Below, one piece after another: positions 44,977 through 53,215 of a DNA stretch of 64,000 bases (position 1 is the stretch's first letter; every line of letters begins with the position of its first letter). The notes below the pieces were generated by a model, which was not told the DNA's origin, did no database searches, and was given only the letters and a program-made list of their open reading frames with translations. A program made the position numbers and the translations under genes. Origin of the DNA: Dechloromonas sp. UBA6271 (GTDB lineage: Bacteria > Pseudomonadota > Gammaproteobacteria > Burkholderiales > Rhodocyclaceae); the NCBI GenBank assembly GCA_002440665.1, contig DJUX01000035.1, positions 1 through 64,000 of the forward strand, written 5' to 3'.

Positions 44977-45945
44977 ATGACCACACTGACCCTTTACGAC
45001 GCCGTCGGCGCCGCCCTCACCGAAGAAATGCGCCGCGACCACAGCGTCCTCGTCTTCGGCGAGGGCATCGCGACCAAGCGCCACGATCTGGTGCAGGAAT
45101 TCGGCGCCCGGCGCGTGCGCAACACGCCGCTCGCCGAAGGCATCATCGCCGGCACGGCGGTGGGTGCCGCCGGCACCGGCCTGCGCCCGGTCATCGACCT
45201 GCTGTTCGCTCCCTTCCTCTGCTACGCCATGGACGAACTGGTCAACAGCGCCGGCAAGCTGCGCTACATGTCCGGAGGACAATTCTCTTTCCCCCTCGTC
45301 ACGCTGACGATGACCGGCGCCGGCTGGGGCGTCGGCGCCCAGCACAACCACAACAACGAGGCCTGGTTCGTCCATAGTCCCGGACTCAAGGTCGTCATGC
45401 CGAGCAACCCGGCGGACGCCAAGGGACTGCTCAAGGCGGCCATCCGCGACGACAACCCGGTCCTGTTCTTCCTCGACATCGGACTGCTCTACCAGCCCGG
45501 TGAGGTACCAGCCGGGGAGCAGACCGTGCCTCTCGGCAAAGCAGCCGTGCTGCGCGCCGGCAGCGACGTGACGCTGGTGTCCTACGGCAAGACCGTCCAT
45601 CACTGCCTGCAGGCGGCAGATACCCTGGCCGGCAAGGGTATCGCCGCCGAGGTCATCGACCTGCGCAGCCTCAAGCCGCTCGACGAAGCGACCATCCTCG
45701 CCTCCGTCACCAAAACCGGCCGCCTGGTCGTCGTCCACGAGGCCAACCGACTGTGCGGCGTCGGCGCCGAAATCGCCGCACTGGTGGCGGAAGAAGCCTT
45801 CGCCCGGCTCAAGGCACCCATCGTTCGCCTCGGCGGACCCGATGCGCCAGTGGCTTCCAGTTACCCGCTCGAACAAGCCTTCGTACCCCAGGCGGAGGCC
45901 ATCGCGGCAGCCGCCGAAAGACTCTGCAGCTACCAGCACGCCTGA
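44977..45945 (+). CDS. 2-oxoacid/acetoin dehydrogenase E1 beta subunit
   Basis: The 322-residue protein carries the transketolase pyrimidine domain (VFGEGIATKRHDLVQEFGARRVRNTPLAE) and C-terminal domain (VTLVSYGKTVHHCLQAAD ... VIDLRSLKPLDEATI). With E1alpha it forms the alpha2-beta2 decarboxylating enzyme. A cytochrome c gene follows 38 bases later with its own ribosome binding site. Confidence 0.9.
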   Translation: MTTLTLYDAVGAALTEEMRRDHSVLVFGEGIATKRHDLVQEFGARRVRNTPLAEGIIAGTAVGAAGTGLRPVIDLLFAPFLCYAMDELVNSAGKLRYMSGGQFSFPLVTLTMTGAGWGVGAQHNHNNEAWFVHSPGLKVVMPSNPADAKGLLKAAIRDDNPVLFFLDIGLLYQPGEVPAGEQTVPLGKAAVLRAGSDVTLVSYGKTVHHCLQAADTLAGKGIAAEVIDLRSLKPLDEATILASVTKTGRLVVVHEANRLCGVGAEIAALVAEEAFARLKAPIVRLGGPDAPVASSYPLEQAFVPQAEAIAAAAERLCSYQHA

Positions 45946-45983
45946 TTTTCAAACACCCTCAAACCACAACAGGAGATCGCACC

Positions 45984-46580
45984 ATGCATCCCAGCCCCAA
46001 GCAGAAATCCACCTTGATTGTTGCCGCCCTTGCCTGCGGACTCGTTCACGCCACCGCCGCCCAGGCCGACGGCAACAACGCCGCCAAGATCAAGCGCGGC
46101 GCCCTTCTGGTCGCCGCCGGCGACTGCGTCACCTGCCACACGCCGTTCAAGATGGGCGCCAACGGCCCGGAAAAGGACATGGCGCGCGGCCTCTCCGGCC
46201 ACCCCGAGCAACTGAAGCCGGGCAGCCCGCCCAAACTGGACGGCGACTGGAACTGGGCCGGCAGCGCGACGATGACGGCCTTCGTCGGTCCCTGGGGCAC
46301 CAGCTTCGCCGCCAACCTGACACCGGATCGCGAGACCGGCATCGGATCATGGAAGGAAAAGGATTTCGTGCAGGCGATGCGCACCGGCAAGCATGTCGGC
46401 GTCGCCCGCCCGATCATGCCGCCCATGCCCTGGCAGGCCATCGGCCAACTGCCGGACAGCGACCTGCACGCCATCTACGCTTACCTGCAGGCGCAGCCGG
46501 CGGTGAAGAACAAGGTGCCCGATTACGCCCCGCCGGCAAACGCAACGGCAAAGGCCGGTGGCGGCAAGAACCCCGGATAA
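45984..46580 (+). CDS. Monoheme cytochrome c, exported
   Basis: The 198-residue protein has a signal peptide ending near ATAAQA and one heme site CVTCH (48-52) in LLVAAGDCVTCHTPF; the likely distal methionine is in RPIMPPMPW. The fold resembles cytochrome subunits attached to membrane dehydrogenases. AGGAG precedes the ATG. Its place directly after the E1 pair suggests the same transcript. It is convergent with the M23 peptidase gene. Confidence 0.85.
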   Translation: MHPSPKQKSTLIVAALACGLVHATAAQADGNNAAKIKRGALLVAAGDCVTCHTPFKMGANGPEKDMARGLSGHPEQLKPGSPPKLDGDWNWAGSATMTAFVGPWGTSFAANLTPDRETGIGSWKEKDFVQAMRTGKHVGVARPIMPPMPWQAIGQLPDSDLHAIYAYLQAQPAVKNKVPDYAPPANATAKAGGGKNPG

Positions 46581-46587
46581 GCGGTAT

Positions 46588-47433
46588 TCACGGACGAACC
46601 AGGAACAGTTCGGGATCGACCGGCGTGTTGTTGAGGATGACGGCCCAGTGCAGGTGCGGGCCGGTCACCCGCCCGGTCGAACCGACGGCACCGAGGATTT
46701 CGCCCTTTTTGACCGGTTGACCGGAACGGACGTCGATACGCGTCAAGTGCATGTAGGCGGTGATCAGCCCCTGGCCGTGGTCGACGAAAACGGTGTTGCC
46801 GTTGAAGAAATAATCGCCGGTATTGGCGACGATGCCGGCGGCCGGCGCCTTGACCGGGGCGCCGGTGCCGACGGCGACATCGAGCCCGGCATGCGGGTTG
46901 CGCGGCTGGCCGTTGAAGACGCGGCGCAGGCCGAAACGCGACGACAGCGGGCCACTGGCCGGCAGCATGAAATCGGTCGCCGGCGCGGCATCGGAAAAAC
47001 GACGCTTGATGGCTTCGGTAATTTCCCGCTCGCGCTCGATGCGCGCCAGATCGTCCGGATTGGGCTCGACCTTGCGCTTGTCCTTGATGGTCAGGCGCTG
47101 TTCCGGGTAATTCTTGAGATGGACCGGCACGCTGAGGGCGGTTGCGGTCGACCCGCTAAAAACGCTGATTTCCAGCGCCCCCGGCAAGGTGTCGAGCGGA
47201 ATGCCGAGCAGCGCGACCCAGCGCCCGCCGTCGCGCAACACGGCCAGCGGCTGCTCGCCCCAGCGGGCGGTCGGCGGCGTCGCGCCGGTGGCAGCGAGTT
47301 CGATGACAGCGACACCGCCGGGCACCGGGTTGTGCTGCGGCAGCGCCACGCTGGCGGCGCTGGCGAGAGTCAGGCCCAGCGCGCAGAACAGGCGCAGGAG
47401 GCTCAGAGCTTGGCGGCCTTGAAGGTGTTGCAC
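46588..47433 (-). CDS. M23 family (LytM-type) peptidoglycan metallopeptidase
   Basis: The 281-residue exported protein has a hydrophobic N-terminus (LLRLFCALGLTLASA), a beta-rich linker domain and a C-terminal M23 domain with zinc ligands in NPHAGLDVAVG and GPHLHWAVI. These enzymes cut peptide cross-links or activate amidases. The ATG at 47433 overlaps the ypfJ end by 31 bases; a later non-ATG start cannot be excluded. Confidence 0.9.
   Translation of the reverse strand: MQHLQGRQALSLLRLFCALGLTLASAASVALPQHNPVPGGVAVIELAATGATPPTARWGEQPLAVLRDGGRWVALLGIPLDTLPGALEISVFSGSTATALSVPVHLKNYPEQRLTIKDKRKVEPNPDDLARIEREREITEAIKRRFSDAAPATDFMLPASGPLSSRFGLRRVFNGQPRNPHAGLDVAVGTGAPVKAPAAGIVANTGDYFFNGNTVFVDHGQGLITAYMHLTRIDVRSGQPVKKGEILGAVGSTGRVTGPHLHWAVILNNTPVDPELFLVRP
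47142..47152 (+). repeat. Dispersed word TTGCGGTCGAC
   Basis: Exact copy antisense in the M23 peptidase gene; AAAAA at +6 and ATTT at +16 follow. Confidence 0.75.
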
Positions 47434-48287
47434 TGGTTCATGTCGCCGGTCTCGAAGCCGCGCTTGAACCAGCGCACGCGCTGTTCCGAGGTGCCGTGGG
47501 TGAAGCTTTCCGGCACGATACGGCCCTGCGCCTGCTGCTGCAGGCGGTCGTCGCCGATGGCCGTGGCGGCGGTCAGCGCCGCTTCGAGGTCGCCCGGCTC
47601 AAGGACGTTCTTCATGGTGTCGGTGCGCTTGCCCCAGACGCCGGCCAGGCAATCGGCCTGAAGTTCCATGCGCACCGAGAGGGCGTTGCCTTCGCGCTCG
47701 CTGGAACGGCGGCGCGCCTTGTCGACCTGCTCGGCGATACCCAGCTGGTTCTGCACGTGATGGCCGACCTCGTGGGCGATCACGTAGGCCTGGGCGAATT
47801 CGCCAGGCGCCTTGAAGCGCTCCTTCAATTCGCGGAAGAAGGTCAGGTCGATATAGACCTTCTGGTCGCCCGGGCAGTAGAACGGCCCCATCGCCGACTG
47901 GCCGGTACCGCAGGCGGTCGGCGTCACGCCGGAGAACAGCACCAGCTTGGGCTCCTCGTACTGGCGGCCATTGGCGCGAAAAACCTCGTTCCAGGTATCT
48001 TCAGTCGACGCCAGCACTTTCGACACGAAACGCGCGGTTTCGTCGTTGGCCGGCGGTTTGGATGCTGGCGGCGCGCTCTTTTCGATGGCCGGCATGCCGC
48101 CGCCACCGCTCAGCATGCTGAGCACCGTCAGCGGATTGATGCCGAGGAAATAGCTGGCGACCAGCGCAATTGCGATGGTGCCGATCCCCAGGCGCCCGCC
48201 CCCGAGGCGCAGACCACCGCCGCCGCCCATGCCACCGCCGCGGCGGTCTTCGAGGTTGTCGCTTTCACGTTGGTCATCCATGCGCAT
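47403..48287 (-). CDS. ypfJ: Putative neutral zinc metallopeptidase (YpfJ family)
   Basis: The 294-residue protein has a glycine-rich cytoplasmic N-terminus, a membrane helix (about 33-50) and the YpfJ domain with the HEXXH zinc site in AYVIAHEVGHHVQNQLG and the ELQADCLAGVWG segment. Biological substrate is unknown. It lies 9 bases after pyrF. Confidence 0.92.
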   Translation of the reverse strand: MRMDDQRESDNLEDRRGGGMGGGGGLRLGGGRLGIGTIAIALVASYFLGINPLTVLSMLSGGGGMPAIEKSAPPASKPPANDETARFVSKVLASTEDTWNEVFRANGRQYEEPKLVLFSGVTPTACGTGQSAMGPFYCPGDQKVYIDLTFFRELKERFKAPGEFAQAYVIAHEVGHHVQNQLGIAEQVDKARRRSSEREGNALSVRMELQADCLAGVWGKRTDTMKNVLEPGDLEAALTAATAIGDDRLQQQAQGRIVPESFTHGTSEQRVRWFKRGFETGDMNQCNTFKAAKL

Positions 48288-48296
48288 GGCGGTTCC

Positions 48297-49112
48297 TTAG
48301 CGGTAAAGGTTGATGGCGTCGCGGGTTTCGAGCGCAACCTGGCGCGCCGCAGCGGCAAAATTCTCGTCCTTGCCAGCGTAGAGAATGGCACGCGAGGAAC
48401 TGATCATCAAGCCGGTGCCATTGGCGGTGCAGCCGGCCTTGACGGTGGCCTCGATGTCGCCGCCCTGGGCGCCGATGCCGGGCACCAGCAGCGGCACGTC
48501 GCCGACGATGGCGCGCACGCGTTCGATTTCAGCCGGGAAGGTGGCGCCGACGACCAGCGCGCACTGGCCGGTGGTGTTCCACTCCCTGGCGACGAGGCGG
48601 GCGACGCGCTCGTAGAGTTTTTCGCCGTTCCCCACATCAAGGAATTGCAGGTCGCTGCCGCCGATGTTGGAAGTGCGGCAGAGCAGGATGACCCCTTTTT
48701 CCGGGTAGGCCAGGTAGGGCGCGGCCGAGTCGCGGCCCATGTAAGGGCTGGCCGTGATGGCGTCGGCCTGGAAGCGCTCGAAGGCTTCGACGGCGTACTG
48801 CTCGGCGGTCGAGCCGATGTCGCCGCGCTTGGCGTCGAGAATAACCGGGATCCCGGGGTGCTTGGCGTGAATGTAGGCGATCAGCGCTTCGAGCTGGTCT
48901 TCGGCGCGGCGGGCGGCGAAGTAGGCAATCTGCGGCTTGAAGGCGCAGACGAGATCGGCGGTGGCGTCGACGATGGCGGCGCAGAATTCGAAGATGGCAT
49001 CGTCGCGACCCTTGAGGTGGGCGGGAAACTTGGCCGGATCGGGGTCGAGGCCGACGCAGAGCAGGGAGTTGTTCTTCCGCCAGGCGGCGGCGAGCATCTG
49101 GGTGAAGGTCAT
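48297..49112 (-). CDS. pyrF: Orotidine 5'-phosphate decarboxylase
   Basis: The 271-residue enzyme makes UMP. It belongs to the type 2 group, with the catalytic stretch VILDAKRGDIGSTAEQYA and LLVPGIGAQGGD. Its ATG overlaps the methyltransferase stop by 4 bases. Confidence 0.95.
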   Translation of the reverse strand: MTFTQMLAAAWRKNNSLLCVGLDPDPAKFPAHLKGRDDAIFEFCAAIVDATADLVCAFKPQIAYFAARRAEDQLEALIAYIHAKHPGIPVILDAKRGDIGSTAEQYAVEAFERFQADAITASPYMGRDSAAPYLAYPEKGVILLCRTSNIGGSDLQFLDVGNGEKLYERVARLVAREWNTTGQCALVVGATFPAEIERVRAIVGDVPLLVPGIGAQGGDIEATVKAGCTANGTGLMISSSRAILYAGKDENFAAAARQVALETRDAINLYR

Positions 49113-50293
49113 GCGGCGTCCTTTTTCGCTTCAGGCGGCAGGAATCGGGAGAATTTCTCGGGCAGCACGCAGGTCTGCAGACTGCGCTGGGTGAACAGGA
49201 AGCGGCCGTCGCAGACGAAACCGAGTTCCTGCCAGTCGACGTTCCGGTTCAGCATCAGCATGCATTCGATCAGCTCGCGGCGCGGCATGCGCCGGTTCTT
49301 CGTAAACAGCGCCAGCACCGCACCGTCGAAGCTGTTGCAGTCGTGCAGGAAGAAGGGCTCGCGCTTGCGCGTGCGGCCATTGACGTAGATGCGCGGATGC
49401 AGGTTGATCGGGAAGGCGCGCCCCCACTGCCACCAGTTGCTTTCGTCGAAGGTTCTGACGCGGCGGGCGAGCAGTTCTTCCTTGTGCTTTTCCAGGTGCG
49501 GATGCTTGATGCCGTAGAGCATGCGGCGCGTTTCGCCGGTTTCCACGGTCTTCGAGCAGACGAATTCCATGTTGCCCTTGGGGTGCGTGAAGATGTTGTC
49601 CGCCCCCGAAACGGCGCCGACCTTGACCATGAAGACATCGGCGAAGCGCACGCTGTAATCGTCGCGCAGGAACATCAGTTGCCCATCGACCTCGACGAAG
49701 CGCCGGCCGTCGGCCATGTGGCGGTCCATGCGCCCCTTCTCGAAACGGAAGATGGCGCAGTTGGGCGTGTGCTCGTCGAACACCCGGGTATCGCCGGTTT
49801 CGTAGAAATGCGTGATGCTGCCCTGCGTAAATAGCCAGGCGTTGAGTTTTTTGGCGGCGGTCAGCTTGATGAATTCGCGCGGCACGATGAAGACCAGTTC
49901 GCCGCCCGGCTTCAGGTGGCGGATGCACTTCTCGATGAAGAACAGGAACAGGTTGCTGCGCTTGTCGAAAAGCTCGGATTTCAGCCTTTTCTGAGTGTCG
50001 ACCGCAACATCCTGAAAACGCACGTAAGGCGGGTTGCCGATGATGGTGTCGAACTGCTCGCTCAACGGGTAATCGAAGAAATCGCGGATTTCGGCGCCCG
50101 GCGGCGCGACGCGCGGGTCGATCTCGATGCCGACGCAATCGGCTTGGCGCTCGCGCATGGTCGCGAAAAAGGCGCCGTCGCCGGCCGACGGCTCCAGCAC
50201 GCGGCCCTTGTTCCGGCACAGGTCGAGCATGAAGACGACCACGCTGGGCGGCGTAAAGACCTGGCCGAGGCTGGCGACATCGCGGGCCGACAT
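49109..50293 (-). CDS. N6-adenine-type DNA methyltransferase (Eco57I-like), no cognate nuclease seen
   Basis: The 394-residue protein has SAM motif I (LEPSAGDGAFFATM) and catalytic motif IV NPPY in IIGNPPYVRFQDVAV, followed by a target-recognition-like C-terminal half. This fits gamma-type adenine methyltransferases of the Eco57I/TaqI group. No restriction gene lies beside it, and it is embedded between DUF924 and pyrF with a 5-base gap and a 4-base overlap, so an orphan regulatory or housekeeping modification role is likely. Confidence 0.82.
   Translation of the reverse strand: MSARDVASLGQVFTPPSVVVFMLDLCRNKGRVLEPSAGDGAFFATMRERQADCVGIEIDPRVAPPGAEIRDFFDYPLSEQFDTIIGNPPYVRFQDVAVDTQKRLKSELFDKRSNLFLFFIEKCIRHLKPGGELVFIVPREFIKLTAAKKLNAWLFTQGSITHFYETGDTRVFDEHTPNCAIFRFEKGRMDRHMADGRRFVEVDGQLMFLRDDYSVRFADVFMVKVGAVSGADNIFTHPKGNMEFVCSKTVETGETRRMLYGIKHPHLEKHKEELLARRVRTFDESNWWQWGRAFPINLHPRIYVNGRTRKREPFFLHDCNSFDGAVLALFTKNRRMPRRELIECMLMLNRNVDWQELGFVCDGRFLFTQRSLQTCVLPEKFSRFLPPEAKKDAA
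49997..50007 (-). repeat. Dispersed word TTGCGGTCGAC
   Basis: Exact copy in the DNA methyltransferase gene (VAVDT); AAAA and AAAT tracts follow. Confidence 0.75.
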
Positions 50294-50298
50294 GGGTA

Positions 50299-50883
50299 TC
50301 AGAAACCGCTGCCCGGCTGAGCGAGGTAACTCGTCTCTTCGGGAGTCGATGGACGGCCCAGTGCCGCATTACGGTGCGGGAAACGGCCGAAGCGGGCAAT
50401 GACTTGATGATGCCGGTGCGCGTAGTCGAGGAAGCCTTCACAGCCCGAATGCTCGGCGGCCAGCGCCGAGAACAGCGCGACCGAGCGCTCCTGGTCGGCC
50501 AGCACTTCGCTGTGCTCGAAAGGCAGGTAGACGAACAGCTTTTCGACAGCTGACAGGCCCTTGTCCCAGCCCTTGGCGAGCGCTGTTTCGGCCAACTGGC
50601 GGGCCTGTGCATCGCCGGCGAAGGCCTTTGCTTCACCGCGAAAGAGGTTGCGCGGGAACTGGTCGAGCAGGATCAGCAGCGCAAGCGCGCCTTGCCGCTC
50701 GGCGACCCATGCCGCCAACTGGCCAGCCAGCGCGGCCTCGACGCCGGGCAGGAAACGGCTGCGGATTTGATCGTCGAAGGCGGCGTCCTTGCGGAACCAC
50801 TCGCTACGGGGCTGGCCGAATCCGGGTTCGCCCGGAAGGCCGAACCAGAAGGCGAGGATGTCCGCCGGCACTGTGCTGTCCAT
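50299..50883 (-). CDS. DUF924 family protein
   Basis: The 194-residue all-helical protein starts MDSTVPADILAFWFG and contains LLILLDQFPRNLFRGEAKAFAGD and YLPFEHSE, diagnostic of DUF924 (TPR-like fold). Function is unknown. Its ATG overlaps the glnS stop (ATGA). Confidence 0.9.
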   Translation of the reverse strand: MDSTVPADILAFWFGLPGEPGFGQPRSEWFRKDAAFDDQIRSRFLPGVEAALAGQLAAWVAERQGALALLILLDQFPRNLFRGEAKAFAGDAQARQLAETALAKGWDKGLSAVEKLFVYLPFEHSEVLADQERSVALFSALAAEHSGCEGFLDYAHRHHQVIARFGRFPHRNAALGRPSTPEETSYLAQPGSGF

Positions 50884-52685
50884 CAGCCGGCCTTGCCCCA
50901 CGAATCCTTCAACGTGACTGCCCGGTTGAACACCGGGGCGCCGGGCCTGGAATCGACGCGGTCGGCAACGAAATAGCCGTGGCGCTCGAACTGGAAGCGT
51001 TCTTCCGGCCCGGCGTCGCGCAGGCAGGGTTCGAGCTGGGCGGTGATGATCTGCGCCGAATCCGGGTTGAGGTCGTCGAGGAAATTGCGTTCGAGCTCCG
51101 GCGCATCGCCTTCGCGCCGGGAACCGGGCGCCGGCACCTTGAACAGGCGTTCGTAGAGGCGGATTTCGGCGGCGTAGGACTGGGCGGCGGAAACCCAGTG
51201 CAGGTTGCCCTTGACCTTGACGCTGTCGGCGCCCGGCGTGCCGGACCTGGTTTCGGGCAGATATTCGCAGTGGACCGCAACTATCTTGCCGTTCTCGTCC
51301 TTGTCGCAGCCGATGCACTTGACGACATAGCCATAGCGCAGCCGGGCCATGTTGCCGGGGAACAGGCGACGGTAGCCCTTGCTCGGGACTTCCATGAAGT
51401 CCTCGCCCTCGATCCACAGTTCGCGACTGAAGGGGACGGCGCGTTGACCGAGCTCCGGGTGCAGCGGGTGATTCGGGGCGAAGCACTCCTCGACCTGGCC
51501 TTCCGGGTAGTTGTCGATGATCAGCTTGAGCGGGTCGAGGACGGCGATGCGGCGCTGGTCGGACTCGTTCATGACTTCGCGCATGGCGTCTTCGAACAGC
51601 ACGTAGTCGATCAGCGAATCGTTCTTGGAGACGCCGATGCGCTCGGCAAAGAGGCGGAAACCCTCGGCGGAATAGCCGCGGCGGCGGGCGCCAACCAGCG
51701 TCGGCAAGCGCGGGTCGTCCCAGCCTGCGACGTGCTTTTCGTCTACCAGCTGGATCAGCTTGCGCTTGCTCAGGACCACGTAGGTCAGGTTGAGGCGCGA
51801 GAATTCGATCTGCTGCGGCAGCGGACGCTGTAGCAGACCGCCTTCGGCCAGGCGTTCGAGCAGCCAGTCGTAGAACGGTCGCTGATCCTCGAATTCCAGC
51901 GTACAGATCGAGTGCGTGATGTTTTCCAGCGCGTCCTCGATCGGGTGGGCGAAGGTGTACATCGGGTAGACGCACCACTTGTCGCCGGTGTTGTGGTGGG
52001 TCGCGTGGCGAATGCGGTAGATCGCCGGATCGCGCAGGTTGATGTTGGGCGCGCTCATGTCGATCTTCGCCCGCAGGATATGCTCGCCGTCGGCGAATTC
52101 ACCGGCCTGCATGCGCTTGAAGAGATCCATGTTCTCGGCGGCGCTGCGATTACGGAACGGCGAATCCTTGCCCGGCTGGGTCAGCGTGCCGCGATTGGCG
52201 CGCATTTCCTCGGCCGACTGGCTGTCGACGTAGGCGTGGCCGGCGGAGATCAGGTATTCGGCGAACTGGGCCATCCAGTCGAAATAATTGGAAGCCTGAT
52301 AGAGATTGGTTTCGCCGCCCTGCTGCCAGGAGCAGCCGAGCCAATGCACGGCATCGATGATCGAATCGACGTATTCCTGCTCTTCCTTTTCCGGGTTGGT
52401 GTCGTCGAAACGCAGGTGGCAGCGGCCGCCGTATTGCTCGGCGAGGCCAAAGTTGAGCAGGATCGATTTGGCATGGCCGAAATGCAGGTAACCGTTCGGC
52501 TCGGGCGGGAAGCGGGTGCGAATTCTGGCCGGATCGAGCGGGCCGGCGGCGTGGTCGGCGGCGGTGCCGGGCTGGCCGGCCCAATGGCGCTGGGCGTGCT
52601 TGCCGGCGGCGAGGTCGGCTTCGACGATGTTTCGGATGAAATTGGCGGCTGGGGCGGCTTCGGGTTGTTTAATGGGGCTGCTCAC
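50883..52685 (-). CDS. glnS: Glutaminyl-tRNA synthetase
   Basis: The 600-residue class I synthetase has the HIGH-type motif FPPEPNGYLHFGHAKS, the KMSKS-type VLSKRKLIQLV, and the C-terminal beta-barrel anticodon domains. It is somewhat longer than the E. coli enzyme, with a 50-residue N-terminal segment. It leads the leftward operon glnS-DUF924-methyltransferase-pyrF-ypfJ-M23. Confidence 0.97.
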   Translation of the reverse strand: MSSPIKQPEAAPAANFIRNIVEADLAAGKHAQRHWAGQPGTAADHAAGPLDPARIRTRFPPEPNGYLHFGHAKSILLNFGLAEQYGGRCHLRFDDTNPEKEEQEYVDSIIDAVHWLGCSWQQGGETNLYQASNYFDWMAQFAEYLISAGHAYVDSQSAEEMRANRGTLTQPGKDSPFRNRSAAENMDLFKRMQAGEFADGEHILRAKIDMSAPNINLRDPAIYRIRHATHHNTGDKWCVYPMYTFAHPIEDALENITHSICTLEFEDQRPFYDWLLERLAEGGLLQRPLPQQIEFSRLNLTYVVLSKRKLIQLVDEKHVAGWDDPRLPTLVGARRRGYSAEGFRLFAERIGVSKNDSLIDYVLFEDAMREVMNESDQRRIAVLDPLKLIIDNYPEGQVEECFAPNHPLHPELGQRAVPFSRELWIEGEDFMEVPSKGYRRLFPGNMARLRYGYVVKCIGCDKDENGKIVAVHCEYLPETRSGTPGADSVKVKGNLHWVSAAQSYAAEIRLYERLFKVPAPGSRREGDAPELERNFLDDLNPDSAQIITAQLEPCLRDAGPEERFQFERHGYFVADRVDSRPGAPVFNRAVTLKDSWGKAG

Positions 52686-52753
52686 GGTAAAACCTCGGAT
52701 CTCAATCGCGCTATTTTACCGGCTGAGACTCTTAAACCGCTAAAATTCAGCCA

Positions 52754-53161
52754 ATGTCTGCACTGCACAATCTTTCCGCTCTGAACTTCCTCGCCGTCGG
52801 CCTCGGCGCCGCGTTCGGCGCCTGGACGCGCTGGCTGCTCGGGATTGCCCTCAACCCGCTGTTCATCGCCCTGCCGCTCGGCACGCTGGCAGCCAATCTG
52901 ATCGGCGGCTACCTGATCGGCATCGCGGTCGGCGTGTTCCACATCAACACCCATTTTCCGCTGGCCTGGAAGCTCTTTGCCATCACCGGCTTTCTCGGCG
53001 GCCTGACGACCTTCTCGACCTTCTCGGCGGAAGTTGTCGAACGCCTGCTGGCCGGCCAGCCCGCCTGGGCCATCGGCCTCGCCTCGGTGCATCTGGCCGG
53101 TTCGCTGACGGCGACTTATCTCGGCCTGCTGACGGTCGGTGCAACGCGCATCTGGAGTTGA
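52754..53161 (+). CDS. crcB: Fluoride channel Fluc/CrcB
   Basis: The 135-residue four-helix protein dimerises into a fluoride exporter. The pore motifs are GAWTRWLLG in the first helix, PLGTLAANLIGGYLIG and GFLGGLTTFSTFSAEV with the phenylalanine box. No fluoride riboswitch is visible in the 68-bp gap upstream. A TCGCGGTCGAC word with two A tracts follows its stop. Confidence 0.94.
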   Translation: MSALHNLSALNFLAVGLGAAFGAWTRWLLGIALNPLFIALPLGTLAANLIGGYLIGIAVGVFHINTHFPLAWKLFAITGFLGGLTTFSTFSAEVVERLLAGQPAWAIGLASVHLAGSLTATYLGLLTVGATRIWS

Positions 53162-53172
53162 AAAACTGCCTG

Positions 53173-53183
53173 TCGCGGTCGAC
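53173..53183 (+). repeat. Near copy TCGCGGTCGAC in the crcB 3' flank
   Basis: One mismatch, non-coding position 12 bases after the crcB stop; followed by AAAAAA at +5 and AAAAA at about +15. Confidence 0.65.
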
Positions 53184-53215
53184 CGCCAAAAAAGGCCAAA
53201 AATGACCGCCCCCGC

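Noticed and set aside
52686..52753. Possible fluoride riboswitch upstream of crcB
   Set aside because: The gap is only 68 bp and shows no pseudoknot consensus of the fluoride aptamer.
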